In this document: positions 26,128 through 39,905 of the stretch, piece after piece
Position numbering within the stretch: position 1 is the stretch's first letter
Layout: every line of letters starts with the position of its first letter
NCBI GenBank assembly: GCA_017590115.1
Contig: JAGGNK010011225.1
Span: forward strand, 2,543,387-2,607,386
Length of the DNA: 64,000 bases
Direction: 5' to 3'
DNA from: Montifringilla adamsi
Lineage: Eukaryota > Chordata > Aves > Passeriformes > Passeridae
Translations under genes and position numbers: made by a program
The notes under the pieces: generated by a model
Databases searched by the model: none
Told to the model about the DNA's origin: nothing
What the model saw: only the letters and a program-made list of their open reading frames with translations

Positions 26128-28277
26128 CCAAAAAAAAACCAGAAGAAAGATGGTTCTAACAACATCCAAAAAATATTTCAAGGACCTTGATGGAGACTCA
26201 GGAAGGAATATGTAACTATTTAATTCCTGACACCTTTTTGCAGTGAGCAGGGTGGATTTCTCCATCACTGTAGGGATTGCTTTGCTGTTTTCCTGCTGGC
26301 AGTGGCTGGGGAGAAGCTGAGGGGCACTTCCCCAGGGACTGCAGGGATCCAGGCTGGGGAGTGTTCCCACAGACAGCAACAAGGGCTAACAGCCCTTATT
26401 TTGCTCTCATCCTTGTAACTTAGATGTTGGTCCTGCCACTTTGTTAATAATAAAAAAAAGCTTTCCCCAATACCCTCTGCAGCTGTAAGATGAAAGCAGG
26501 TATTTTCTCTAAGCACAGACATAAAAATAACAAAATGTCTACTTCCAGCAGGAGCATGAGCAAAACTGCAGTTATTTGATAATTAAAAATTATTTTTATT
26601 AGCTTTTGCAAACACAATTAGCATTTCCTTTAGTTGTGAATGATCATAAATACACCCAGATATGTCTACAAGTAAGTGTACACAAGACATTATAGCTCTA
26701 AATATAATTGAATATCAGAACAGCATGTCTTTTTCTAAAGAAAAATAGCTCTGCATTTCATAAATATGAAATTTAAAACAAAATTTCAGCAAAATATTCT
26801 TGTTATAATCAAAAATTATTTATTTTACTGCGCAAAACATACTGTTGTTTCCCTCTATGTTTTTCTGAGTAGTAGAAATACTATTTTAAATAAGGCAGTT
26901 TTTTAGGTTTTAGGGGTTGGATTTTGTATTTTGATTTCTTGTTTCGGTATAGATTTTTTTAGAGGCAAATCCAGATTTCTCTGAACATGATGTAGTCATG
27001 ATGTTGGAGTTCAAAAGATCAATTACAAGCTGTCAGATCCAAACTGTTCCTGATTAGATTGGACAGGCATTTAAATTTTGCTTTCATCTACTTCTATAAG
27101 CAGCATACAAACAAAATTTCTTTTTTCATTAGGACAAGGACATATAAGACTTCATCATGAACAAGATATTTAACTCTCAGATTTCTGGGTTTGATTTTAT
27201 TGTTAGAGCCAAGGGCTGCACATTACATTGTTTAAGTGCTACATTACTGAACATATGGGGGAAAACATGGAGAATTAGATGGAGCTTTATTTTAAAAAAT
27301 CAAGTCTATGTTAGCATGAAAAGTCATAAAATTTTCAGAAAATCAGAATTTTCCTCCTCCTATAAAGACCCATTGCCTTGCTGCAGCTGCTCATTCTCCC
27401 CCATCATGGTCTCACAGCTTCTTCCAAAAGTGTTCTGCATCAGTGGTGCCTGATATGTTACCACTACCAGCCCCAACAGATCATCTCAGGATGGAAAAGC
27501 ATCATCTCCTTGCCCTGACCTGAAGGACAAAATAAACATTTATACCAGAGTTTTAACCCAAAGGAAATAAAATAATTTTTAATCTGGACAGAGGATGTTA
27601 GATTTCTATCTAGTAGCAGTCCCCATTTGCAGACTAACACATATATGGGTTGAATTTATAATATCTACTTCATATGAAAATGAAGTTTCCGGGAAGGACA
27701 TGTTTAAATCTGGACTACTCAAATCCAAAAAACCCATTCAAAATTTTTAGGTGCTGTTTAATGTGTAAATAAAGGAGATGAATTCTTAATTTTTAATTTT
27801 TTTTTTAAATCCCAATTAAAACTTCTCAGCTCCCATATTCAATTTACATTTCAAAATTCACTTATTTCTTTGGTCAGCCTGGCTCAGCTGTACCTGGCAC
27901 CTCAGTAAAAGTAGATACTAGAGGAAAAGACACAGCAGCAAGCCATGATTTTGTGTTTGATATTTAATTATAGTGAAGCCAACTAGGCAGGAAGTTGCTA
28001 CAGAAACCTGGGCCACTACTATGGAAAAAGAAAGAAAAATATATCAAAATATGTACATGAAAGAAAAATCTATAAACAGACCAGACTGTGAAACTATTAC
28101 TTACTCTAACAGCAGGTAGTTTAAAATTACTGGTTTTAAAGTTCTCATTTGGAAATAAAGAAAAGACTACTATCATTGTTTAGCATCAAAGAGTTTTATA
28201 GGATTGCCATGCCTTCAACAAGTGAAGAATGCTTGATTCAAAGCATATTAAATATAATGCAAAACAGCCTACAATCT

Positions 28278-28302
28278 GGGGGAAGTGGGGAGTGGGCAGG
28301 GG
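28278..28302 (+). other. Canonical G-quadruplex motif
   Basis: Four G-runs (5, 4, 3 and 4 G) are separated by loops AAGT, AGT and CA, satisfying the G3+ N1-7 rule on the plus strand. It lies in otherwise AT-rich DNA with no recognised promoter. Confidence 0.75.
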
Positions 28303-29252
28303 TTCAGAAACAGAAAAGTACATGAAACCACACTAAGCAGCTCACTATGTTATTCTGGAAACAGAAATGCAGGTGTCAAGAACTGTATTTCTTAAAGGAA
28401 TCAAAATTTCACTGCAGAACCTAGGTTTCTTCTAGAAACCTAAAATTAAAATGAGCCCAACCAAAGAGTCAGATCATCATTTGAGGTAAAAATCTAGACT
28501 ACAAATAGCAGAAAATGATTTTTCATTTGGACAGTCCATACTATGAGATATTCAAAAGCATTACTGAAAAAGAAAGAGCTAGAGGATGCCTGGAATGAAT
28601 GATGGACAGATTAACTGTAACCCCATTTTCCTCTGTGTACACTGAATACTTTCTATCTGGGAAAAATGCTTACAAACTGAAATGCAGTCCTTGCTACATT
28701 TTCAACCACCAGTAGGAACTTTGTGTGGGTCTGTGTTGACACTTTAAAACCAAAACACAAATGCATTTACTAGTTGTTGTAAGGAACTATAACTCTCAGA
28801 AAGAACCTGTGAAAAATAAATGTTAGACTATGAGTGCACAATGCTTTATAAATATATATTGCTCTGTTCATTTCCATATTGACAGTGAAAGTGAACTAAA
28901 GAAGATATGCTTTTAGTAATAAATTACTCCCTTAATTATATGCATATTTCTAGGTTATGATATTTACAAGACTTGCCATGACAGTTGCATTCAAGTTTCA
29001 AAGGACAGACCAGGGAAAACACTTAAACACTGGCAGACAACAGAGTGACAAAACTCAGTAATTAGTTCAGATTTTGTCTCTGCTGAATTCGAAATTCTCT
29101 GAAGTGAGATACTGCTTTCCTCAACAAAAACAACCACCAGTGAAAAAGTATTAAGGTCCTAAATTGCGTTCACTTTCTACAGTAAGGATTAGCGTTATGT
29201 GGATTCCTGTTTGCATTGTGTTTTTGCTTTGGCTAATAGGTAGCTGGTTTTT

Positions 29253-29255
<3 letters not shown>

Positions 29256-29319
<64 letters not shown>
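29256..29319. repeat. Poly-T tract of 64 bp
   Basis: An uninterrupted run of 64 T is followed by AATTTCAAATCC. A minus-strand retrotransposed RNA would leave poly-T on this strand, but no body is recognisable to its right. The open frames across it (poly-Phe or poly-Lys) are artefacts of the homopolymer. Confidence 0.9.
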
Positions 29320-29324
<5 letters not shown>

Positions 29325-32300
29325 CAAATCCAGGTTATGTGGTTTCCTTCTCAAATTGCATGGTTTCTAAGTAGCACAATCAAGAGTATTTGAAATCTCA
29401 CTTGAGTATTTCTCTAACTATTAAAATTACCGTGAAAGTACCTTGAGGAAGGAAAGAATCAATCAGAATTCTAGTTTAAACTCCATTATCAAGGAGGGGG
29501 GAAAAAAATAAATTGGCTGGAAATTGAGAAGTTATTAGTTGCATATTAGCAGAGGACACATTTTCTGTTCTTCTGGGACTTAAAGAAGGGGATCAGTATT
29601 AACTTTCTTTAATCTAAAAATCTGATTTTTCTCAAAATGTAAAGGTCTATATACACTTCTGATATCTACATATCCCATTACTTTCCTACTATATCTAAAG
29701 ACCCAGACTAACAAAGGTGTTAGACATTAACAGCACACAACACAAATATCTGCTCTACATGGCAGGACAGAAATTAAATTAAATCTCCCGCTGTGGTGCC
29801 CCTCTGCAAAAAACCATTCCCCTTCTGCAGGAAAGCCAGCCTTGGTAACAAACAGGGCTGCACTTTTAGTGGCAGGATTGTACTGCTGGTGGGAGGTAAT
29901 GCTGTTCTGTTTGTCAGGCGTTCAGTGTTTGTAGCTCCACTAGGTACTGCCCAATTAACTTGTTGGTGAGAAAAGGAGGAAGCAAAAACTCAAATACAAC
30001 CTCAGGAAGTATTTGCAATTTTAACTAAAGATTGTAAGAAAACTACAAATGCCTTAGTACTGAACTTCTGTTTTGAACCCAAAGTCATTTTATGTAACCT
30101 CTACATCAAACTGAGGCACATTTTAGCTGAGTATTAACTACTGCAGGAAAAGAAGCCCCTGAGAAGGGCAAAGGTTTGCATTCTTCTGCCTGCTTTAATT
30201 AAAAAGATAACTTGCAATGAGATGACTAAGTAAATACCAGAGGCGGCAGTATAAAATCCCTGGAGTAGAAGGACATCTTGGAGAATTCTTTCAAATGTTT
30301 TCAAAGCTGCTTGGATTTATTATTCCAATATTTTTTCCAAGAATTATCCAAGTTATTCACAATAAAAATTAGTGAGCATGGTGGGAGATTGTAAGCATCC
30401 AGATGAATGAAAAAGAATAAATATTTCCTCCCTTAAAAAAAAAAAAGGTTTAGGAGCAATGAAGATGCTGTAGAACAGCCATGTGAATTTAAATTCATAA
30501 AAAATACAGAAGCAAATATTTAAACAAGATAAAGCCTTTGGAGAAGAAAAATAAAATCAGGTGAAAGGAATTTTATCATGACAGGTAAGTCTAGTATACT
30601 TCTATGAAACAAGTAACATATCTTTAAAATGTGGACAAACAACAGAAGTCTTATCTCTGTCTTAGCAAGCTCTTGATGTGGTCATGTCTGAGATCTAGCT
30701 AAAAGTCAGTCATGTCCTTCATGAGGCCATTATAATAACATGCATAACAGATTGGAAATATACACTATCTTCCTTTAGCACACTTAAATGTAATGACTCA
30801 TGACAGACATATCTGAAAAGGTCTGTTCTATGTCCAGCCTCAGTTGTTTTCACAAGACAAAAATGGAAAAGGACTCAAAGCTGAAGTGTCTTCAGAAAAG
30901 TAAAAAGCCCACAAACTACTATATATCTTTTAAGTTGTAAATGTGAGGAACTTTTAGTCTTGTAACAATAATTCAGCACAATTTGCTAGGTGAAAGCCCT
31001 TAAGGGTCATAAATTATAATGGATCCCAAGATAAACCTAAGTAAAGTATCATGACTGAAAAGTCAATCAGCCTGACAATGCATAAAAAGTGAAATACAAC
31101 CTAGAGGACACCTAAGTCAGTCTTTCCTTTTTACCGGCCATTAACAAAGCTATCAGAACAGTAACATCCAGTAACATTGAGGTGTCACATCTCAAATCAA
31201 AGGAGTAGTTGGAGAGACCTTAACACACTGGAGCAAGAATGTTGAAAGGATTTCAAGGACACAATCTGTGAGAAAAGAGAATATACATCTCAGCCTGAAA
31301 AAAAAGGAAGTCTTCAATGCATCTCTGCTAGAGAATGCAAATTATATAATCTTCCAGTCTGGAATATAAATAAAGAGAAACCTGAGTTTAAACAGGAACA
31401 AAGGACATTAAGGTGAGCTAAGAAAACCCACAAGCTGAATAATCAGCTTTTCCAAGAGTGTTGTTGCAATATCATATTTGGGGCTAACTAAAGCAATTAG
31501 ATAAACATTAGCTCAGAACAAATTTGCTTTCTATTTTGGTAAAAACTGAATGCAGACTTTCAATAGAGACAGCAATACACATCTTAAGAGCTCATTTTAC
31601 TGAAGACTACAACCTTGGCAAAACATTTCATTACTGCTTTGTAACCACAAGGCCATTGAGCACAGCATTAAACTCCCTCAGATCTAAATCCCAAGTGCTT
31701 TTTTTTTTAGATGAGCTCAATTTTCTGTACAACCAGAGTTAAATAATCAGTCATTAATTTACCTGTGGAAATAAATTTCTGCTTGGTTTTACTCACAGAT
31801 CTGCCTGTTCATGGTCAGCATGCTCAAATCAATGAATTTTAAAAACAAATTAAAGACTAAAACAATTTGATAAAAAAGAATTACAAGCATTAACATTCAA
31901 ACCAAAAAGTCTAGAACATGCTCAGAACTGTAAAAGTAGCTGCTACAAAAGTGGCATGCAAAAGGTATACCATGGGGACAAATTTCAAAATAGTTACAAA
32001 ATGTAAACTGTTGAACAACTGTAAAACTTGAATGCTGTTTTATAAAATTAAATAACAGAATTTGAGCAAAAAAAGAAGCCTGTGTTCTTTATGGCTTGTT
32101 CAGATTGTCTACTTTGGGTGTTTGCCTCCTTTTGCACTTTTTCCCAACATACTCCTACTCCAGCATATTCCAACAATCCATTAGAAACAAATAGGACAAA
32201 CATACAAACTTGCAGTTTTGTCTGTTTTTGAGAGACAAATGCTGACAGTACTTTACTACCAGGATGTCTATGAGAAAAATTAGGTTTGACTTTATTTTAA

Positions 32301-33124
32301 GCAAGGGCTTTGTTTCTCTCTAATATTATGTTCTGTGTTAAACTTTGGAGTTTTAACATTGCCAGACAAATTTTCTCAGAAGTTTTGTCCCCAGCAATTC
32401 TAGTGATAACTTAATGGCAATAAAGTTATCTTGAGCATTTCAGAAGGAAGAGGAAACTCATGACCAATTTAAGAAGAAAGAGTGTTAGCAAATGCATATT
32501 TTTGCCGCTCTTTACCAAAGTGCTTAAAATGCCAAAATGCTCTGTTATGCCAAGCAAGAAGATGAGATTTAGCATAAAAGCCTTATGTTTCATTCATACC
32601 ATGAAGAATCTTATAAGAACAGAAATACCCACCAGCCAAAAGCTCATTGTGCCCTCTACTAATAGAGCACTGTAATTTCTAAAACAGAGCAATTTAAATC
32701 AAAACTTTTAGGAATGAGATAAAATACTAAGCAAAGATTTCAATTCCCAATTAGTGTGTGTGCTTTTTAAAAAGCTCATGACTACAAAAACATGGATTTT
32801 TAATAAAGAAATAAAAAAGAAAGAAAAGCAAGCAGACAGCTGCTCAAAGAGGAATATATACTTTGGAAGTAGAAGATTGAATGCATACTTTGGATTTCAA
32901 ACTGCATATCTTTTTTAAACTTTACAGCAACTTAAGTTACAACAAAACATTTTCATGCATATCAGTGTAATATTTATAACTGTGTAAACTAATTTACACA
33001 TATTTTTGACTTTATTCAATTTTCAAAGCAGTCTGTTTTATGAAGGTCACAAGAAATCTGACCTGATACACAATCCTATACTACATTTATATTAAAATAA
33101 TAACTGCTGCCCATTAATTAACAT

Positions 33125-33585
33125 AAAGCAGCTGGTCTGGATGAATATACCAAAAGACTGATGGATGGAATTAAATCTAGTTTCCTACCCATCAAAAGTT
33201 TTATTACACATGGCTCAGTATTGGGGCCAGTCCATAGTCTAGATGAGGAGATTGAGGGCACCTCAGTGTGTTTGTGATGACACAAAGTTGGGTGTTGTCC
33301 TCAAGTTGCACCAGGAAAGGATTGGATTGGATTATAGGAAAAGTTTATCACCAAAAGAAAATGTGAAATTTTGGTGAAATTTTTTTCACCTAAAGAACTG
33401 TGAAACACTGGATCAAGTTGCCTAGGGAAGAGGTGAAGTCACCATCCCTGGAGGTATTTAAAAGTTGTTTAGATGTGGCACTTAGGAACACGGTTTTGTG
33501 GTGGACTTGGCAGTGTTGGAAAAATGTTTGGCCTCAATGATCCTAGAGGTCTTTTCCAACCTAAGGGATTCTATGATTCTGCATC
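33125..33585 (+). mobile_element. CR1 LINE 3' fragment with internal deletions (plus)
   Basis: The start carries a reverse transcriptase remnant, GGCTCAGTATTGGGGCCAGTCC, which corresponds to the conserved SVLGPV block. It then jumps over most of the domain to the 3' untranslated words GTGAAGTCACCATCCCTGG, AGGTATTTAAAAG and GAGGTCTTTTCCAACC. The end is GATTCTATGATTCTGC near 33580. The coding part is severely deleted and inactive. Confidence 0.85.
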
Positions 33586-34498
33586 TCATAGCTGTAACAA
33601 CCTTCCTCACAGCACCAACTGAGAAATGTCATCTGTCATCCAGAGTGACAAACCATTCTCAAAACATATTTATTATTAATAAATAACATTGTACACATTT
33701 TTCAAAGCATGGCCACTCTGTATATCTTATTCAGTTGAGTTCACACTTCTTTATCAATTACCCTTGTACTAGACATTGCCTGACAAGTGGAAGATGAATG
33801 GAAGCAGCAAAGCCAAATTCTATAAGCTAGACACAGTACAATGCCTTGATGAATACATGAGATAAAGACATTATTTACTTTGGAAGTTAACAGTCAAAGT
33901 AAAATAGCAGAACAGCCATGTTCCCTGAACCAGATGCGGCATGCTTCTGGAGATCAGTGGTTTGCTTTCAGGAATAATTCATATTCATTGCTAGTCCCAG
34001 TGCTGTTAAAGGGCTGTATTGCTACAGGATATACTTGAAGTGAGGTCCTTATAATCTCAGAATGAAGTTTTTTAAAAAGCACTTGTTTTGTCAGAATTAA
34101 ATTATAACATAGACTGAAAGTTCATTGCTAGGAGATGACAGTACTCTGCAGCATTGGAACGACATCAAATGACACTTCAGGAACACAGACCTGCTACAAG
34201 AAGGCTCCATTGCTTCTTTTTTAAATCTTATTTAAATCTTATACATTTTTTGAGTCAAACCAGGATCTTTGAATTCAAATTTTTGCTATGCTGTTACATA
34301 GTACTCAAGGAAACCATGTATAAGCACGTTAATCAAGGCATCTTTCACTATGTTCAAGTCATGCACTGAGAATCCTTGCTACTACATGATGCTCAATATT
34401 CCAAAATATAGTTTATTCCTCTTGGAAGCCAACACTGAGCCAAAATATTGCTTCCTGTCTTTAAGCACACACTTATACACACTTATTTACCTGGGTGT

Positions 34499-34544
34499 TT
34501 TTGTTTTTGTTTTTGTTTTGGTTTTTTTTTTTTTTTTTTTTTTT
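34499..34544. repeat. (GTTTTT)n grading into poly-T (T23)
   Basis: Three to four GTTTTT-type units are followed by GGT and a run of 23 T. This is simple-sequence DNA. Confidence 0.85.
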
Positions 34545-35704
34545 GCAATCCTAAATTGTTTGTCTCAGTGGACTACAACAAAAGAAACGAATGTGTTTAG
34601 ACTAAGAAAATCCACCAAAATCAACATTATTTGCTCTTTTCTTTCATCACTTTAGTCACAAGAAATACTGACTTGAAAATGCCCCTATGCCCTCTACTGT
34701 CTTAAATTATTTCTGTACCTATTATACAAAATATTATGGTGGGAATGGGATTACTGATGAAGAAACAGCATCTTAAAGCAAAAGTCTTGAAAATCTTCTG
34801 TAAGGTTTTCCCAGATGGAATATAGTGAGCATGCCAATGTTCATAAGGTAGAATAACGGAAATAAAGAGAACTATTGATCTGTTCACAAAATAAGCCCAC
34901 ATCTATATACACACACTCATCTACAGCCCACACGCCTCAGTAGAAACACTGTCAGACACAAATGATAACATGAATTTGGGGGTTGATAGGACAAAGCATA
35001 TCTGTTCTCTTGAGGATGCATATAGGGTAGAAATAATGGGGTGGGGGAGTGGAGGAAAAGGTAGGAGGTGGCAGGGAGGAAGTCCAGATACAACTGAGTC
35101 TAGAGAAAGTATCAAAAATAGGAAAAAAAAATTATCTGACAAGTTATCTGTTGTTATTACACAATCACCATACTTAGAAATTAGCTAAAAATATTTCCCA
35201 CCTGTTTCAAACAGGCTCTTAAAGCCTCTCCAATTATTTAGAGGCTTTTTCCCCAGACTGGCAAAATCTTGAGATAAATGCAAAATTAGAGGAAAGGCAT
35301 ATTTCTTTGGTACAGTAGGGTCCAGCTGATCTTTGATAGGCAGGCTTCCACCCAACTGCTCTCCGTTTCCAAGCCAGAACATGGCACTGGGATAGCCATG
35401 AATCTCCAGCCTAGCTCTATTTACTATACAACTGCTTCCAGTTCCATCAGCATCTTCTAGTACTCTTCCATCATTCAGTGCTGTTATTTAGAAACTTCAG
35501 GTTTAAGACTCTGAATTTACAATTTTTTGCTCACACATCAAGGTGGGGAGTTTTTCTAACTATTCCATAGGTGAGCATGACAAAGCTATGTTTTCATCCA
35601 GTAGAAAACTCTTCCTTCATGCATTCCTAGTTTTTGTCTTTACAGTAAAATTCAGAAAACTATTCAAAGTACTGACAAAGCATTATTAAGCTGTTAGGCT
35701 GGAG

Positions 35705-35706
<2 letters not shown>

Positions 35707-35754
<48 letters not shown>
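35707..35754. repeat. Poly-A tract of 48 bp
   Basis: A pure run of 48 A lies between GGCTGGAGAT and GAAGATATATC. No LINE, SINE or processed-gene body is recognisable upstream, and CR1 elements do not end in long poly-A. Confidence 0.9.
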
Positions 35755-35756
<2 letters not shown>

Positions 35757-36419
35757 AGATATATCAATAGCAAGAAAATGAAACTGTTTTAAAACGAAGT
35801 ACCAGCACTCTGGTTCTCTCCAGTGTTTCAGCACAGCTCACTCTTCCATAGTTTAAGTGGATCATCACAGTTGCAAGATATCAAGTTGTATGAGAAAGAT
35901 AGCAAAACAGTGATTAGCTAGATAAGTATTACCCTGGGAAGTTGTTTTAGGATACTCAACCAAACAAGCACTTTGACATTCATGTGAAAAACCAGAACAA
36001 ATGTTAACGTGCTTTAGAGCCACTATTTCCTGCTATTAAAATCTCTCCAAAACTTGTAACACTATTCAGTTAGAACTTTGGGGAAGACTGATATATAAGT
36101 GCCATATTACACTTATATGTGTTATATGGACTTATATGTGTTATTGAACAACAGCCCAATACTTGGTGACACAAAGACAGGCATATTATGTTTTCTGAAA
36201 CATTTAACCTGTACATCCAAACATTCACAAATAGCCTCCAAAGTGGTTGTTAAAGCCTAATTTAACAGGAGACAGAAAAAAACATAGTGATCTTGTTCTG
36301 AATTAATAAATGCACATTTTCAATGTGCTTCCATTTTCTCACAAATTGTAGTCCACAAGAAATGAAAGTACAAGGTTTTATAGCAACATTTTAACATTGA
36401 CATTAAGCAAAAGTTGAGC

Positions 36420-36437
36420 AAAAAAAAAAAAAAAAAA
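36420..36437. repeat. Poly-A tract (A18)
   Basis: A homopolymer run of about 18 A between GAGC and GATTGGC. Confidence 0.85.
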
Positions 36438-39400
36438 GATTGGCAGTGCTGGTTTAACAAAGAGGAATTACTGAAAACTCAGTTCATTTTAACATTATGC
36501 AAGTATTCTTTTTAAACTCCACATTGTTTCCACTGGAGACACTTAGAAGTATTGATTTCTTGAGCTCAAGATACACTGTGTCCATAAACACAGCATTTAC
36601 AGCAGTGTTCTTATTCTCCAGCAGAAAAGCCGAAGTACTTTTTTTTTTTTCTGTATATTCAAATGCCAGTGTAGTAAATACCACTCTTGTCTCTGTAATG
36701 CATGCAGTTCTTGCTTTTCAAAATAATCACTATTTTTTGAGCAATCCTGGAAAAACTTTCTGGAATGGGCTCCATGTCACTCAGATGCCGTGGCCAACGT
36801 TACCAAACTTTGTATCATGCATACTTTGTGCATGCCATGACAGCCTGCTTGGCTAACCTGAGCATCCACTGCCATGCTTAATCTAACTTCTTCAATACTT
36901 TTGACAGAACAACTCTGCCAGATGGAAAGGGAACCTGGGCCAAGGTAGAGGCACAACTGCAGACAGAGTCCTAGACCTAAACTTCATAATCCAGCACAAA
37001 TCTTACTACAGTGACAAAACCAACAGATTTCAGAGGACAGGCTGCACATTTAGGTGGAAAATTGAATCGGCTTATACAAATATTTCACTATTATGACTAC
37101 TCTTTTTGATTTATTCTTTTCAGACAAAGTACAGGCTGTCTCTTTCACTTATGCTCAGTGCATTCAGTATGTCATGCCTCTTTACCATTCCAAAGTGGTA
37201 CGTACAGAGTAATAATTTACTACATAATTCTGCCTTCCTAAGTTCACTGTACACAAACTGTAAGACCAGCACGCACTTTTTTCTATGTGAGTTTCCATCC
37301 TAAACAAACAAATCCTTTACCGTATTCATTTTACCAAAACATTAAAACAGTTGCACACTACAAGAGACATAGTCTGAAATTAAAGCATTACAGTTCCTAC
37401 ACTGTCATGTGTGATAAAAAAATTTCCATGGTGACAGGAAAATCCCCTTTACAATATTGGAGCTAGACAGTAAATTTAGCACTTCTTATAATTTGATAGT
37501 CATCCAAGCCACAATAAACCATACAAATATATCTACCTATTACATATGGGGAAGGAAGGCAGAGTCACACATGCTACAGAGCTTCACCTATGCACTACAA
37601 ATACTCTCATTTTGGTGGATGCTCAGTTGGCATTATTTTGGTGTCCCAGTAAGCATGAAAAACAGTAAGTTAATAAATATAACCAAACTCAATTTTGATC
37701 AGGATAAAACCCTCCCCTAATGCAAAGGGAGAACTTAACTCACTGGTGTTTGCGCAAAATGCTGAAATAGCTCAGATCTCATAGCTGAAGTTTCTGAAGG
37801 ACATAGCCAAATTATTTCTGCCCAGCTTCACATTTCATGAGAACTCTATTTTATAGCCCCAATTTAAACATGATTATATTTGGTGTTTGGCTGAATGTAC
37901 CACACTGAAAATTGAGTTTTGATTTAGCACAATCATTTTAACTAAACACAACCTGTGGTTCAGGCACAGATGGAATAAGCATGATACCTCATCAGCTAGT
38001 AATGCAATGTTAAGGCTAAATTTAACATTCAAAGCTGATACTTTAAATACGTTCATTTCTTCTTGCTCAGAAAATCATATACACAACTACTTTTCAATTT
38101 TTCTTGCCATCACAATCAATCCTGATCTTCAGCAGAAAAGCAAGCAACTTACTGAGGAAAGATTACCATCTGTAATCAGCACATACAGTATATGTTCTTC
38201 AACTGTCAGCTAGAAAGAAAAATATAAATTCTGTAATTTGTACTAAAAAGTGGAAGACTATCTTCTAAGTTGCCAATTGTCAACCATTTTTTTAATGATC
38301 TTAATGTTTTGGTTTGGCTTGTTCGTTCATTTGGGTTTTTTCAATGCTTATTAGTCCTTAGAAGAACAGCATTCCTTTTGTCATATTTTCACAAAGAGTG
38401 CATAAATATTTAAAATTATACTGCCTTGTGCAGCAAAAGGGAAATGCCAAGAGTTATAAGTTTGTTCACTGAGGCTGCAAACTACAATAAGCATTCTACT
38501 ACCTTAACCAAATATTATAAGCACAGAAATTATTCAGCATCAGGAAAAGTCCAGGCACTAGCTTTAAGATTAATGTTTCCTAGACTTTGCATTGAAGAGC
38601 CCCAGTTAATGAGCCACCGTTGTAAGCCTTATGGTGACCTTGCACTGAACCAAACAAACAGCATCCTTATCCTACGGATCTCACAATCTGCATTTTATAC
38701 TCATTCATACTGTGTTGAAAATGCAGCTGCCAGAAAGTCACAATTAGCATTTATTTTTTTAAGTTCTTCATTTCCTCCCCCTCACCTTAGAATTCAACCA
38801 GAATCACACAAAAGAGAAGTAGAGTTTCTCTACACTGAAGCACAATTATCATGACTAAACCACAATTTCAAAAGGTAAAGGAATTGAAGTTCCAGGTTTT
38901 CTGTTTCACAAAGATAACTTTTAGGATGGTTTCTTTCAAGATACAGTTAAAAGTAGGGTATGGAATCTTAAATACACAAATGCATTCATACATCTTCAAC
39001 CCTCAATGTGACCATAGCTATAATTAATCTTGCTATATTCAGAATTAATTCCCTATGCTCTGCATGTCTATTAAAGCTTGTCTTTAGTTTTATATATTAT
39101 ACTTGCTTCAGTCTCTAAGTCTCTAAGTGGGTAGATTTATTATACTTACTTGTTGAAAGATTTTCATTGTTCATGCTGTAGTTTGATTCATCCTCAAGTT
39201 TTTAAAGGTCAGCTGCAAACCCACAAACAGCTTGACAAACAACCAACCTTTGTAGATAGATATCAGATTTATGTGATATTATATCATTGTCATACTCTTG
39301 TAATTTGCAACAATCTAGTTCATGACGTGTCATTTAAAGATATGCAGGTTCTGAATTATTCATGGCTTCAATACCAATAAATTGTTCAGAACTATCTTCA

Positions 39401-39846
39401 TTTCTTGCATACCTGTTCTCATTTAAATAATTTCAATTTTAAATAATCAATGGAGAATTCAATCTGATCACCAAGATCTCATCTGAATTTCAGTGTTTAT
39501 TTCTCAATTGCAGGGTCTCCATTAAAAGAGTTCAACAAAAGATACTCAAATGAAGTTATCTATACATTGACAATATAGCATAAGTTATATATTGATCATG
39601 TTTTATTCATGTCTGGAAGAAATGAGACTGCAGCATTATTGTGGTGTTATAGTGGATATAATTTTCTTTTTCATGTGACCCACACACACCAGACAATAGC
39701 TATTTAGCATAAGTGTTGGGCTCTTCAAACGACTGGAGATTAGCAGGTCAAATGAAGAAAACCTGGCAACAACAATCTGTGAGAATTTTCAGCTTACATT
39801 TCATAAAGATTGAAGATTACTTAGGAAAAATGATAAAAAGTTGGGC

Positions 39847-39905
39847 CCAGTCTATATCTCTTCCAGGTCTGTATCTCTGATATCATGCCAGGTCTATATC
39901 TCTGA
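39847..39905. repeat. 25-bp tandem repeat, about 2.3 copies
   Basis: CCAGGTCTGTATCTCTGAT is followed 25 bp later by CCAGGTCTATATCTCTGAT, with a partial copy (AGTCTATATCTC) before them. Confidence 0.75.

Larger units (their letters stand above)
21970..33110. other. Gene-free AT-rich block
   Basis: No gene was recognised. The block holds a C-rich stretch at 23.98-24.01 kb, two copies of a 19-bp word each followed by an A-tract (24785 and 26095), a G-run cluster at 28278-28302 and the T64 homopolymer at 29256. A GC-richer patch at 22.08-22.55 kb carries a 70-codon minus-strand frame with no recognised domain. Confidence 0.55.

Noticed and set aside
25984..26382. 132-codon minus-strand frame with a Phe-rich stretch
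   Set aside because: The Phe-rich part is the translated poly-T of the minus strand; the rest has no domain.
29151..29370. Frames on both strands across the T64 tract
   Set aside because: Poly-Lys or poly-Phe from a homopolymer.
35026..35090. Purine-rich stretch with several G-runs
   Set aside because: G-runs are too unevenly spaced for a canonical quadruplex; simple purine bias.
38426..38854. 142-codon plus-strand frame
   Set aside because: Begins at a non-ATG codon, has no recognisable domain and sits in AT-rich unique sequence.
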